DNA of 64,000 nt from CAZIKF01 sp964539825 (GTDB taxonomy: Bacteria; Muiribacteriota; UBA6191): the NCBI GenBank assembly GCA_964539825.1, contig CAZIKF010000019.1:42726-106725 (forward strand), given 5' to 3'. The position numbers and the translations under genes are program-made. Position 1 is the stretch's first letter. Every line of letters starts with the position of its first letter. Below, piece after piece: positions 18,801 to 27,424 of the stretch. The notes under the pieces are model-generated. The model searched no databases. It had not been told where the DNA came from and saw only the letters and a list, made by a program, of their open reading frames with translations.

Positions 18801-19805
18801 ATGGAAGATCTAAAGCCCAGACCCCAGGTCGCTCTCGTAGCAGATAGTGATGCCGTAGTGCGGGTACTGCTAAGAAATGCCCTGAAACAAAGGGGATGCC
18901 AGGTCATAGAAGCCCTGGATGGTAAGCAGACTGAAGAGGTTTTTAGTGCGAATGAAGACAAATTATCGTGCATCTTTTTAGACATTAAAATGCCTGACCA
19001 GGAAGGAATTGCAACCTTAAAAAAAATCAGGTCCTTGAATTCAAGTATCCCCATTTTTATTTTATCTGCCCTGAGTGATAAACGGACCCTGAAGAAATGT
19101 ATGGTCCATAAGGTTGATGGTTTTTTTGCTAAACCCTTTGATTTTAGTAGAGTCGCGGCAGTTCTGTGTGAAAAGTATCCCGAACTACTCAATGCCGGCA
19201 CCCGCGGATCCCGGTCTGAAAAAAGGAATCCTCATCCCCTGCAGGGAAGTATCATCCCTATGGAGCAGAAGCTGTTGAACCATCAGATTCGCCAGGAAAT
19301 GGAAAGCGTTCGCGTACTAAACCGAAAATTACTACCGTTTCTACCTCAGCTCACCTCTGGACGACTGCAAAAATATTCAGCAGAACAGAGAGTGATTTCA
19401 AAATCTCAAACCTATCGAGTGATGCGCTTCGCCCTCAATGCCTCCAATCGAGATACGGTAACTGGCTGTATTCAGAATTTACCCTCCCAGCACAAAATCG
19501 CGGGAGCTCTTAATTTTATGGAGCCAAGAGTGTTCATTCCTATCATTGGAGAAATCCTGAGTGGAAACTTTGTAGATCATTGCGCAAATACGCTTCAGGA
19601 CTGTGTTAAGACCGCTTTACTAGATCTGAAAACGATTTCAAACTCAGACAATGCTTCCTTTGAGCCCAGGCTTCATATTACTAAGGAGCAGAAGAAAGCC
19701 GTCTTTCTACACCCACCCTATGTGGTTGAGATTCTCATAGGGGCCAGCAGCTATTCTGAAGATGGATTTGAGTTTCACGTCGAAAAAGTCGATCTTCCGG
19801 TATAG
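18801..19805 (+). CDS. Response regulator with uncharacterised C-terminal domain
   Basis: A 334-residue protein from the ATG at 18801; a TTG at 18783 would add six residues, and neither has a clear ribosome-binding site. Residues 8-125 are a CheY-like receiver: acidic pair D15/D17, phospho-acceptor D61 (FLDIKMPD), S89 as the switch Ser/Thr, and K111 (FAKPF). The remaining 200 residues contain no DNA-binding or GGDEF motif I can see. Part (IIGEILSGNFVDHCANTLQDCV) is faintly reminiscent of CheX/CheC-like domains, which is a guess. It probably acts in a chemotaxis- or motility-type pathway rather than in transcription. No histidine kinase lies nearby. Confidence 0.75.
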   Translation: MEDLKPRPQVALVADSDAVVRVLLRNALKQRGCQVIEALDGKQTEEVFSANEDKLSCIFLDIKMPDQEGIATLKKIRSLNSSIPIFILSALSDKRTLKKCMVHKVDGFFAKPFDFSRVAAVLCEKYPELLNAGTRGSRSEKRNPHPLQGSIIPMEQKLLNHQIRQEMESVRVLNRKLLPFLPQLTSGRLQKYSAEQRVISKSQTYRVMRFALNASNRDTVTGCIQNLPSQHKIAGALNFMEPRVFIPIIGEILSGNFVDHCANTLQDCVKTALLDLKTISNSDNASFEPRLHITKEQKKAVFLHPPYVVEILIGASSYSEDGFEFHVEKVDLPV

Positions 19806-19818
19806 TCGTGCCCCCAAC

Positions 19819-20850
19819 TCAGGTCAAGGGCTCCGCTCCGTGGCGGACAGTAAATTGGGACCTTGGGAGACACAGGTCGGCTTCTTGAATGGCTTCCAGA
19901 TGAACCTGAAAGGTCGAAGACGAAGCTACGGCGCCGTCAGGAAAGAGTGAAGACATCTCGAAGGTGATTTCAGAAGTCGACTCAATCTTCCTCTCCAGCA
20001 CCTTTTCATAATCGCCAGACTCAATACTGATCACCCGAGCGGCCCAGGGGTTGGAATTGAAGAGCCGGATCGTGGAATCATCGGGAGTCGAGCCATGGGG
20101 TGCCGCATCGGCAACCAGGGAAAAGTTGACCCCTTTTGACTGGGTATTTTCCTTTGTTTCCAAAATGAACGTATCAATAATCTTAGCATCGAGCAACTCG
20201 ATCCACGTACCCGTATAATCTTTAAGGACACCCACTATCGACTCTGAGCTGGATTCACCACCCTCTACTACGATCCGATGCCCAATCCATGGCTCCAGGA
20301 GAGGCTCATAGGAATTCGCGGCCATTGTAATCATCGAGCCCCCGATCTTCTCCAACTTATCTTGCTGGGTCGCGAGACCTGCGCCTTTACCTTGTTTAAG
20401 CCTTCCCAGAAATAGGGATAGACTCTGATGAAAGGCGTCTGCCATAAGATTGAGCAAATTTCTTCCCTTGCGAATGGATCGCTGCACAGTTGAAGGATGC
20501 CAGGAGCGTTTTACTCGATCCTGCCTGGCTCGAAAGTCCTTTTCATCAAGAAGGTGTATCATTCGACAGACCTTTCTGATGGTCGCAATCTCAGACTGAA
20601 AAACCAAAAGGCTCGTCTTTTCGAATTCCTCACCTCCTTCATCAGGTACAGGGGCGTCAAAGAAAAGCTCCAACCCGTTATGGACTACACGTAGCCTCCC
20701 GGACTCAATCCTCCCATCTACGAACTCGATACTTACAATGCATCCATCGAAACTGGCCAGACAATCGTCACGCCTACGCTGAAGCCAGATACTGGTCAGG
20801 ACACCTATGAATACCAGTATTACGGTTAGAAAAAAGATTTGATCAAGCAT
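19819..20850 (-). CDS. Membrane-anchored protein of unknown function
   Basis: A 343-residue protein with one N-terminal membrane helix (residues 4-23, QIFFLTVILVFIGVLTSIWL) followed by basic residues, so the rest is most likely cytoplasmic. Two segments (about 35-60 and 190-235) each have a short beta-barrel flavour (GCIVSIEFVDGRIESGRL; HRIVVEGG, then TGTWIELLDAKIIDTF), resembling Sm/PilZ-like folds, but I cannot assign a family. It converges on the response regulator with a 13-base gap. No function is proposed. Confidence 0.55.
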   Translation of the reverse strand: MLDQIFFLTVILVFIGVLTSIWLQRRRDDCLASFDGCIVSIEFVDGRIESGRLRVVHNGLELFFDAPVPDEGGEEFEKTSLLVFQSEIATIRKVCRMIHLLDEKDFRARQDRVKRSWHPSTVQRSIRKGRNLLNLMADAFHQSLSLFLGRLKQGKGAGLATQQDKLEKIGGSMITMAANSYEPLLEPWIGHRIVVEGGESSSESIVGVLKDYTGTWIELLDAKIIDTFILETKENTQSKGVNFSLVADAAPHGSTPDDSTIRLFNSNPWAARVISIESGDYEKVLERKIESTSEITFEMSSLFPDGAVASSSTFQVHLEAIQEADLCLPRSQFTVRHGAEPLT

Positions 20851-20925
20851 GCTGCGGGATTCTGATGGCTGAAGCCCGGAAAATCAAGAAACATTTATAG
20901 TTACAACACGTAGTAGAGGTGAGTT

Positions 20926-22557
20926 ATGTATCAGATTACGTCCTGGTTTCTTATTCTTGCCCTGGTTCTCCAACCGGTTGCGTCCTCCATTTTCGCCATC
21001 GGAGACCAGGCCCAATCGGACTTATTGTCCCAGTTGACCCTGCAAAGACACTTTGAGGAAAGTATACGAAAGAGAGAGCATCAAAAATACGAACTAGAGC
21101 TTGAAATGGAGACCCTGAGGAGTATTCATCCCGATCATCAAGTTGACCGATCTTCCCAGGAGAGAATTTCTCAAATTCAGAACCAGATGCGGGTTCTTGA
21201 TCGCTCCCTTTCCTCCAATCAGGAAAATCTATTGGGAGTTCGCAAGCGAATCGATGGTATCCGCCGTAACGACCTGCATCAAAATACCTCGCTCAGGGAT
21301 GAAGAACTAAGCGTTGCCTTAGGAGCTGGCAATGCGGCCAATATCCTTAACGCAACTCATAATGCTTCCCAAATTCCCGGCCATCTTCGAAGAGCCAATC
21401 CTCAAACCGGCGTTCTATCAACGGCCAATGGAAAAGTTACCGCGATAGAGCGTTGGAATGACGGAAAGTTCTACAAAGTGACCCGCTACGCAGACGGGGC
21501 CAACAAGGGGAAATTCGCACCAGGAGGACGTCAGGAAATTTCCAAGGCCGACGTCCGAAAGATGGGCTCTCAGCTTAAAGGCCAGCAAGTGGAGGGTTTA
21601 AAGACTTCATTAAACAGCTCCCAGGCTCGCATTGATTCCCTGAGGCAGCAGGTTAGTTCTGCCAAAGACCCCGCCGCGCGGGCAAAACTCCAGCAAAAGC
21701 TTGGACAGGTTGAAAAGGTTCAGAGTGAATTGAAGTCCGAGCTAAAGAGGTCCCAGGCCAAACCCGTTACCAACTTCATTAAAAGCGGCCTCTCTTTCGC
21801 CGCCATGAGTGTTGCCATCACGGGGGGATACAACCTGATTCAACAAGCCATTGAACAAGATGGAGATATAACCCGGCTCGATTACAAGAAAGCTTTTCAG
21901 TTCATGACCCAGGAAGAATTCTACACCGGTACGGCTGGAAGCTTTACCGGCGGGATGCTGGGTGCGGCTCTTACCTCTTTCCTGCCGGGACCTTTCAAAG
22001 TACTCGGCGCGATTGCCGGGGCTTCGGTAGGTCATCAGTTTGGCACAGGAGGCTGGAAATCTGCTGACTGGGCTCAGGTTGGAGCCCAGACCATCGGCAG
22101 CACCATTGGGTTTTTCCTGGGAGCATTCATCGGATCATTTCTCGGCCCCTTCGCCCCGATCGCCATCATTGCCTTTAGCATCCTTGGCAGTTGGGTTGCC
22201 GACAAAGTGCTTACGTGGATTCGATCCGCTTTTACACCTGGTGTGAGCGCTTTTGATTTGGATGAAATGCGCGATTCTGAATACTCACAGGTAGAAGCCT
22301 TTGCTGACATGGTACCCACGGAGCAATTTTCAACCTACGACCAGTTTTCTGAATCCGCCCTTCGAGAAGAACTCTGGATAACCTATACAAATTACAAAAC
22401 TCTGCAAGAATCTGGGGGCGATTTTCAATCTGAAGAACAAAAGAAAATCTGGACCGCGGAACTGAGAAAAGAGTGGACCCGCTATCTGTACATAAGAAAC
22501 CTTCTAACTTCCCGAAAACAAGCCTATTTTGGTGAGCAGACCATCATTCCCCAGTGA
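20926..22557 (+). CDS. Exported coiled-coil protein with glycine-zipper membrane region
   Basis: A 543-residue protein with a signal peptide (residues 1-24) and a good ribosome-binding site (GAGGTG) five bases before the ATG. Residues 30-115 and 215-275 are rich in Glu, Gln, Lys and Leu with coiled-coil spacing. Residues about 325-440 are hydrophobic with repeated small residues (GSFTGGMLGAALTSFL, GSTIGFFLGAFIGSFLGPF), the pattern of glycine zippers that pack in membranes or pores. The tail is again polar. It could be an envelope-spanning or pore-like protein. No family is recognised and no export system is encoded next to it. Confidence 0.55.
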   Translation: MYQITSWFLILALVLQPVASSIFAIGDQAQSDLLSQLTLQRHFEESIRKREHQKYELELEMETLRSIHPDHQVDRSSQERISQIQNQMRVLDRSLSSNQENLLGVRKRIDGIRRNDLHQNTSLRDEELSVALGAGNAANILNATHNASQIPGHLRRANPQTGVLSTANGKVTAIERWNDGKFYKVTRYADGANKGKFAPGGRQEISKADVRKMGSQLKGQQVEGLKTSLNSSQARIDSLRQQVSSAKDPAARAKLQQKLGQVEKVQSELKSELKRSQAKPVTNFIKSGLSFAAMSVAITGGYNLIQQAIEQDGDITRLDYKKAFQFMTQEEFYTGTAGSFTGGMLGAALTSFLPGPFKVLGAIAGASVGHQFGTGGWKSADWAQVGAQTIGSTIGFFLGAFIGSFLGPFAPIAIIAFSILGSWVADKVLTWIRSAFTPGVSAFDLDEMRDSEYSQVEAFADMVPTEQFSTYDQFSESALREELWITYTNYKTLQESGGDFQSEEQKKIWTAELRKEWTRYLYIRNLLTSRKQAYFGEQTIIPQ

Positions 22558-22859
22558 TGCAGATTCAAGCTTAACCAATCCAATCCCTGCGTCCACAATA
22601 AGCATCGACTATCAAACTCTCGCGTGACGGGGATTTTTCTCTTGCGCGATTCAGCATCCTGAAATTCAAGCGGCGAATCCGAGTAAGGCCAGGAAATTAT
22701 GCGATTGGGGTTTGAACGAGAAATCGGGCAAAAGACTTCATTTTGGGTATATAATAACCTTAGAATAGAACACCGGTAATAATGCTGGATCCCCTCCTTC
22801 TATGACACGAATTCCCAGGGATTTAAAAGACTCTCAATATGTGAGAATAAGGGTGTGAA
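22558..22859. other. Intergenic region with one candidate -10 box
   Basis: About 300 bases between the glycine-zipper gene and the first FapA-like gene. A perfect TATAAT lies at 22750-22755 on the plus strand, about 105 bases before the GTG at 22860, without a good -35. A small TCTCA/TGAGA hairpin sits some 20 bases before that start. No open frame, tRNA or long repeat was seen. Confidence 0.4.
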
Positions 22860-24302
22860 GTGGATAGCGCGCACGCTGAAAAAGTCCGATTTACTATCGA
22901 CAATGACACCCAGGAAATCAGCATTGGGATATCGGAAGACGGTATAAAGGCATTTCTTAGCATCAATCCATCTATATCCGCACGTTCCTTTGATCCTCGC
23001 GAAATTTTCGAAATGATCGAAGATGAGAGGATAATCGTTGGCGTAAAACGGCGTCAGATTCAAAAAGCAATCGATGAGGTTAATCGTACATTGCGGCCAA
23101 TCAGGGATGTGGTGATAGCTATAGGGACACCCATTTTGAAAGGCCAGGAGCCTTACATTCAATACCACTTCCGTACGGATCGGCAGGTGTCTTTTTCCGA
23201 AGACGAAACCGGCAAGGTGGACTTCAAGGACCTGGGTAATATCTCCAATGTAAACCAGGGAGATCTTCTGGCGGAAAGAATTGAGGGTACCCCTGCGATT
23301 TCCGGAACCGATGTCTATGGCAAAACTTTAGAGCCGGAACCATTGCCTGATGTATCTCTTCAACCCGGAGCCCATGTAACACTGAGCGAGGATGAACAAA
23401 GATGCTATGCAGCCGAAGATGGCCAGGCTTACTTAAAGAATCATAAGGTCACAGTGTCCGCCATCCATGAAGTGGCTGGAGATGTGGACCTGAACGTGGG
23501 TAACATCGATTTCAACGGCTCCATTAAGGTCTCCGGCAGTGTTTTGGGAGGATTTGTTCTTAAGGCCAAGGGAAACATAACCATAGCCGGTCTTGTGGAG
23601 GGAGCCACCCTTGAGGCTGGCGGCAGCATCGTTATCAAGGGGGGAATCAAGGGTGCTGAAAGGGGCAAAATCACGTGTGGCGGAGACTTAATCACGACCT
23701 TCATTGAGTCAGGTGATGTTTTGTGCCGGGGAAACATGTTTATTGAGTCCTCCATCGTGAATTCAAAGATTGAATGCCATCGGCAGATCAAGGCAGTTCA
23801 GGGAAAAGGGTCCATTGTGGCAGGTGAGCTCTTTGCTACTGGTGGGATAGAGTGTTTGGAACTGGGTTCTAAAATTGGTGTCTCAACCACTGTCACGGTA
23901 GGAGATAAGCCTATTGTTAGAAAAAGACTTGAGGAGCTAGCCGCTAAGATGGAACCCTTTCAGAATGAACATAAGGTAATTTTAAAGGCTGTGGACCAGT
24001 ACCAGGCTCTCTTCGAGCGTATCGATACCCTTGAACCTGAAAAGAAAGAATCTCTTCTTGCGATCATGAAGAAGAAGAAGGATTTGGAATCTAAACTCAG
24101 GGAGATGGAAGAAGTAAAGACACGATTATTGGCCCTTTTCAATGCGCACACAATTTCCCGTGTCAAAGTTCACCGAACTACACATCCCAATACCACTCTT
24201 AATATCGGTCATGTCTCCATGAGTGTTAAAATTGAATACAAGAATAGTTGTTTTTCCGAAAACCCCACAACTAAAGGTGTTGGGATTACCCCAGTAAGAT
24301 GA
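22860..24302 (+). CDS. FapA/DUF342 family protein, first of a tandem pair
   Basis: A 480-residue cytoplasmic protein starting at GTG 22860. Residues 1-165 fit the FapA N-terminal domain, including GTPAISGTDVYGK near 140. Residues about 170-345 are a glycine-rich right-handed beta-helix (repeats such as GGFVLKAKGNITIAG, GGSIVIKGGIKGA, CGGDLITTFIESG). Residues 345-435 are a charged coiled coil (LEELAAKMEPF, KKKDLESKLREMEE). In Vibrio, FapA affects flagellar assembly at the pole. In other phyla DUF342 proteins are common and poorly understood, so the role here is open. A close paralogue follows 28 bases later. Confidence 0.8.
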   Translation: MDSAHAEKVRFTIDNDTQEISIGISEDGIKAFLSINPSISARSFDPREIFEMIEDERIIVGVKRRQIQKAIDEVNRTLRPIRDVVIAIGTPILKGQEPYIQYHFRTDRQVSFSEDETGKVDFKDLGNISNVNQGDLLAERIEGTPAISGTDVYGKTLEPEPLPDVSLQPGAHVTLSEDEQRCYAAEDGQAYLKNHKVTVSAIHEVAGDVDLNVGNIDFNGSIKVSGSVLGGFVLKAKGNITIAGLVEGATLEAGGSIVIKGGIKGAERGKITCGGDLITTFIESGDVLCRGNMFIESSIVNSKIECHRQIKAVQGKGSIVAGELFATGGIECLELGSKIGVSTTVTVGDKPIVRKRLEELAAKMEPFQNEHKVILKAVDQYQALFERIDTLEPEKKESLLAIMKKKKDLESKLREMEEVKTRLLALFNAHTISRVKVHRTTHPNTTLNIGHVSMSVKIEYKNSCFSENPTTKGVGITPVR

Positions 24303-24330
24303 GCCGAAATAATAAGTCGATCTTTAAAAT

Positions 24331-25566
24331 ATGAACACTGAAAAAAGTGATGACAAGCGGGAAGTTCTCAAGTTCTTCAAAGAAATTAGCACTAAGGAAA
24401 AGGATGTTCGTATTGGGATAACACCCAATCATATGGACGCCTATCTCTCCATGGACGCCCAGCTTCCAGGGCGTTTTTTCACCGTTAGCGAAATCATGGA
24501 ACTCCTCGAGGATGAAAAGATCCTGCACGGAATTGATCGAGAAAGGATTGACGAGCTTGTAACCCTTGCCAACCAGGAAGACTACCCGATCCGAAATGAA
24601 CTGATTGTAGCTGGAGACCCGGTAACCGAAGGAGAAAATGCCTATCTGGACTACAAATTCAACACTTCTAACGCCCTGGATTTACTAGTTGATGAAGACG
24701 GGAATATCGACTTTAAGGAATTAAACATCATTAACAACATCCAAAAGGGAGATCTACTGGCAGTGAAAGTCCTGGGCTGGGAGGGGTCCGCGGGGCTCGA
24801 TATTTATGGAGTTCCAGTGGCTCCTAATCCAGTGAANNNNNNNNNNNNNNNNNNNNNNNNNNNNNNNNNNNNNNNNNNNNNNNNNNNNNNNNNNNNNNNN
24901 NNNNNNNNNNNNNNNNNNNNNNNNNNNNNNNNNNNNTCGTGTAACGGAGAGTTGATCACAAGCTTTATCGAATCCGGAATTGTTGAATGTCACGGGAGAC
25001 TCCAGGTAAATACTTCCATCGTTAATTCTAAAATCACCTGCTATGCCTCCATTTCCATGGGCAGAAAAAAGGGGCAAATCGTAGGGGGCGAAGTCCTGGG
25101 CGCTGGTGGAATTGAATGCAGAGAATTGGGCTCCAAACTCGGTGTAGCCACAAAAATCATCATTGGAGACAAGCCGCTAGTGCGCGCGAAGCTAGAATCG
25201 GTTAGCCGGGAACTTGAAGAAATTTATAAGGAGCTTAACCAGGTTTTAAGTGGAATTCAAGAGCATGAAAATCTTTTTAACAACATCAAACTCTTGCCGG
25301 CGGAGAAGCAAAAACCCTTACGTGCGATCTTGAATAAAAAAGAGGAAATGCAACTCAAAATCAAAGAAATAGATGATCGCAAAGAAAAACTCAACTTACT
25401 TTTTAATATGCGCTGTATGGCCGCTTTGAAAGTGAGTAAATACTGCCATCTCAATACCAATATGACCATAGGTCATTCGCATTATCAAACCGCTGAACTT
25501 ATGATGAACACAAAATTTGTAGAAGATTTTGAGGAGAAAGCTGTACGCTTCACTCCCTGGAAGTAA
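24331..25566 (+). CDS. FapA/DUF342 family protein, second of a tandem pair, interrupted by an assembly gap
   Basis: This is clearly homologous to the preceding gene over both ends: VYG/IYG with P-x-P before the gap, and the CNGELITSFIESG, NSKITCYASI and GGIECRELGSKLGVATKI blocks after it, then the coiled coil and the NMTIGHSHYQ tail. The central part is replaced by 100 N. Frame continues across the N run, so the gene is probably intact. By alignment with its sister about 109 residues should lie in the gap, far more than 100 bases can hold. No clear ribosome-binding site precedes the ATG. The last 17 bases overlap the convergent gene at 25550. Confidence 0.75.
   Translation: MNTEKSDDKREVLKFFKEISTKEKDVRIGITPNHMDAYLSMDAQLPGRFFTVSEIMELLEDEKILHGIDRERIDELVTLANQEDYPIRNELIVAGDPVTEGENAYLDYKFNTSNALDLLVDEDGNIDFKELNIINNIQKGDLLAVKVLGWEGSAGLDIYGVPVAPNPVXXXXXXXXXXXXXXXXXXXXXXXXXXXXXXXXXXSCNGELITSFIESGIVECHGRLQVNTSIVNSKITCYASISMGRKKGQIVGGEVLGAGGIECRELGSKLGVATKIIIGDKPLVRAKLESVSRELEEIYKELNQVLSGIQEHENLFNNIKLLPAEKQKPLRAILNKKEEMQLKIKEIDDRKEKLNLLFNMRCMAALKVSKYCHLNTNMTIGHSHYQTAELMMNTKFVEDFEEKAVRFTPWK
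24837..24936. other. Assembly gap of 100 N
   Basis: Exactly 100 undetermined bases, a standard placeholder for a gap of unknown length. It removes the middle of the beta-helix domain of the second FapA-like gene. Comparison with the sister gene suggests about 325 bases are really missing. Confidence 0.95.
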
Positions 25567-27424
25567 CCCTGTCGCCTTCCAACCGATCCTGGAATTTCAA
25601 AAGCTTTTTCTTAAGTCGGGTATAAGAATTCAGGACATCACCCTGGAAATCCTGCGCCTTATCGAGTGCTTTGGAAAGAAATTCATCCTTTCTTAAAACA
25701 GGAATGGGAATTACTCGAATTTTCGTCTCAAAATCCCGATTATAACGCACCTTCAATTGGGGATGATCGGTCCCAATACCTATGGTTGAAAATCTAAAAA
25801 AGACATACTTAACTTCCTTGGGTTTTAGAAGTGCAATAGTTTGAAGATTATCTCCTCTAAAGAATAACAAGCGGCGCAAATTAGTTTTTTCCAATAATAA
25901 ATGCACATTCTTCAAGCTCACATAGGAGGAGGGGTTAAAAACCCTGCCAATTAAAACACCTTCTTCGCCATTGAAGAGGATTTCATGGTCAAGCTGAAAG
26001 GTAATTTCAGGAGGAGAAAGCTGGAATACACTCATTCCCGTTTCCACGAGCCTCGATAGAACTCTGGCATAGTAGTCTTCTGTAGCAAGGACGAAGAAAA
26101 GGGAATAATACAAAGCCCTTACTGCCTGGATTACGTCCTTTTTCACAAATTGTTCAGAGTTCCTGGAAAAAAATTTGCTGTTGGCCAGGGCAAAAATAGG
26201 CGAACGCTCCAAGGGCAGCCAGCCTCCAGATTTAGCATTCCATCCAAGCATTCTCTTGAGGTCTCTGCCTAATCCAGTATAAGCCTCCTGCTGATCCCAA
26301 GATGTCTTTTTCAATAGATTCAGTCGGTCGATATACCCGCTTCTGGTTTCGATATCTTGAAAGAAGCTCATCATTTCAACCTCTTCTGCGGCCAACTCGA
26401 CGAGATTATCAAGCTTTTCCAGGACCTTGAGTTCGGTACCCATTAAACGCAGTAAGGCTAGATATTGCCGATAAGGTAGGACTTCTTTCGGAAAGTCCAG
26501 AATCTGTTCTTTTACTTCAGGAAGCAGTCCCCTAAAATGAAAGGTTTTGTCTGGAATATCTAGAAAGGCGGTAGTCTCTACCGGAAACTGAATCTTTTCT
26601 TCAATGCCTTCAGTATAGGCGGTAACAAATTCAGTCATGTAAGCCTTGAAGTCGACTTCATCATAAAAAATAGAAGCGTAACTCTGGAACTTGATGAGAT
26701 TTCGTCTCAGCCTGGAATGGAGAGTTTCCCCATCCTTAATCTTATAGGTGGGGTCTAGGAAATCACTAAAGAGATCCCGCAGTAGCTGAAAGGCTATCCC
26801 TCTTGCCCTTGCCCAGGTATTAAGCTTTTGAACCGCAAGGGTTGGAAGTCTCTTCTTTTGAAAGCGAGGATAGGGGGATAGATAGAAAATTCGACTCGCC
26901 TGATTCTGTCTTGAGGCCCATCCAAACTTGACCCTTGTTTGGAGGGTGATGGAGAGACGTACTTTGTGAACAGCCTTTCCCTGTGAAAATACCTTTCCGG
27001 GAATCTTCACGTACTGCTGACGCTGAACGACCTGATCTGTACCCAGGTCCTGCACAGAACCTTCCCGGACCACCTTTTCAAAAAGCGGGATCCACTTCGC
27101 AGGAAGATTAGGATAATTCTGATCTTCCATAAACTTAATTTCCACCTGGCTCTGAACCCCTGACCTTCGCGAATGGTCTGAGAAATGAAGTTTTACGTAG
27201 AGATCCTGATCAGAGTGTTCGAAGAGTAATGCCTGCCCTTCTTTCGCAAACACCTGCGCTCGAACATCAATGGAATGAAAGGAATGGTAGGAGGTGTGAG
27301 CCTCGGCAATAATCTGACGATGATCCTGCTTCACTGGAACCAGGAGTTCCCCAAAAATTGAGGTACTCAAAAAGAAACAGAATAGGATAGCTCGATTGAG
27401 AACCTTAGATACATTAATCAACAT
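25550..27424 (-). CDS. Exported protein of unknown function, last gene of the aro-dnaX operon
   Basis: A 624-residue protein when started at the ATG at 27424, which opens a normal signal peptide (MLINVSKVLNRAILFCFFLS, ending near FGE). Longer readings of the frame run into the dnaX coding region without a plausible leader. It overlaps the end of dnaX by 11 bases. The mature protein is rich in Phe, Leu, Arg and Glu. It has a mid-section of helices (about 200-470) and a C-terminal beta-rich part with GRVFNPSSYVSLKNVHLLLE that could be an Ig-like or periplasmic-chaperone-like fold. I do not recognise a family. Confidence 0.65.
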   Translation of the reverse strand: MLINVSKVLNRAILFCFFLSTSIFGELLVPVKQDHRQIIAEAHTSYHSFHSIDVRAQVFAKEGQALLFEHSDQDLYVKLHFSDHSRRSGVQSQVEIKFMEDQNYPNLPAKWIPLFEKVVREGSVQDLGTDQVVQRQQYVKIPGKVFSQGKAVHKVRLSITLQTRVKFGWASRQNQASRIFYLSPYPRFQKKRLPTLAVQKLNTWARARGIAFQLLRDLFSDFLDPTYKIKDGETLHSRLRRNLIKFQSYASIFYDEVDFKAYMTEFVTAYTEGIEEKIQFPVETTAFLDIPDKTFHFRGLLPEVKEQILDFPKEVLPYRQYLALLRLMGTELKVLEKLDNLVELAAEEVEMMSFFQDIETRSGYIDRLNLLKKTSWDQQEAYTGLGRDLKRMLGWNAKSGGWLPLERSPIFALANSKFFSRNSEQFVKKDVIQAVRALYYSLFFVLATEDYYARVLSRLVETGMSVFQLSPPEITFQLDHEILFNGEEGVLIGRVFNPSSYVSLKNVHLLLEKTNLRRLLFFRGDNLQTIALLKPKEVKYVFFRFSTIGIGTDHPQLKVRYNRDFETKIRVIPIPVLRKDEFLSKALDKAQDFQGDVLNSYTRLKKKLLKFQDRLEGDRVTSRE

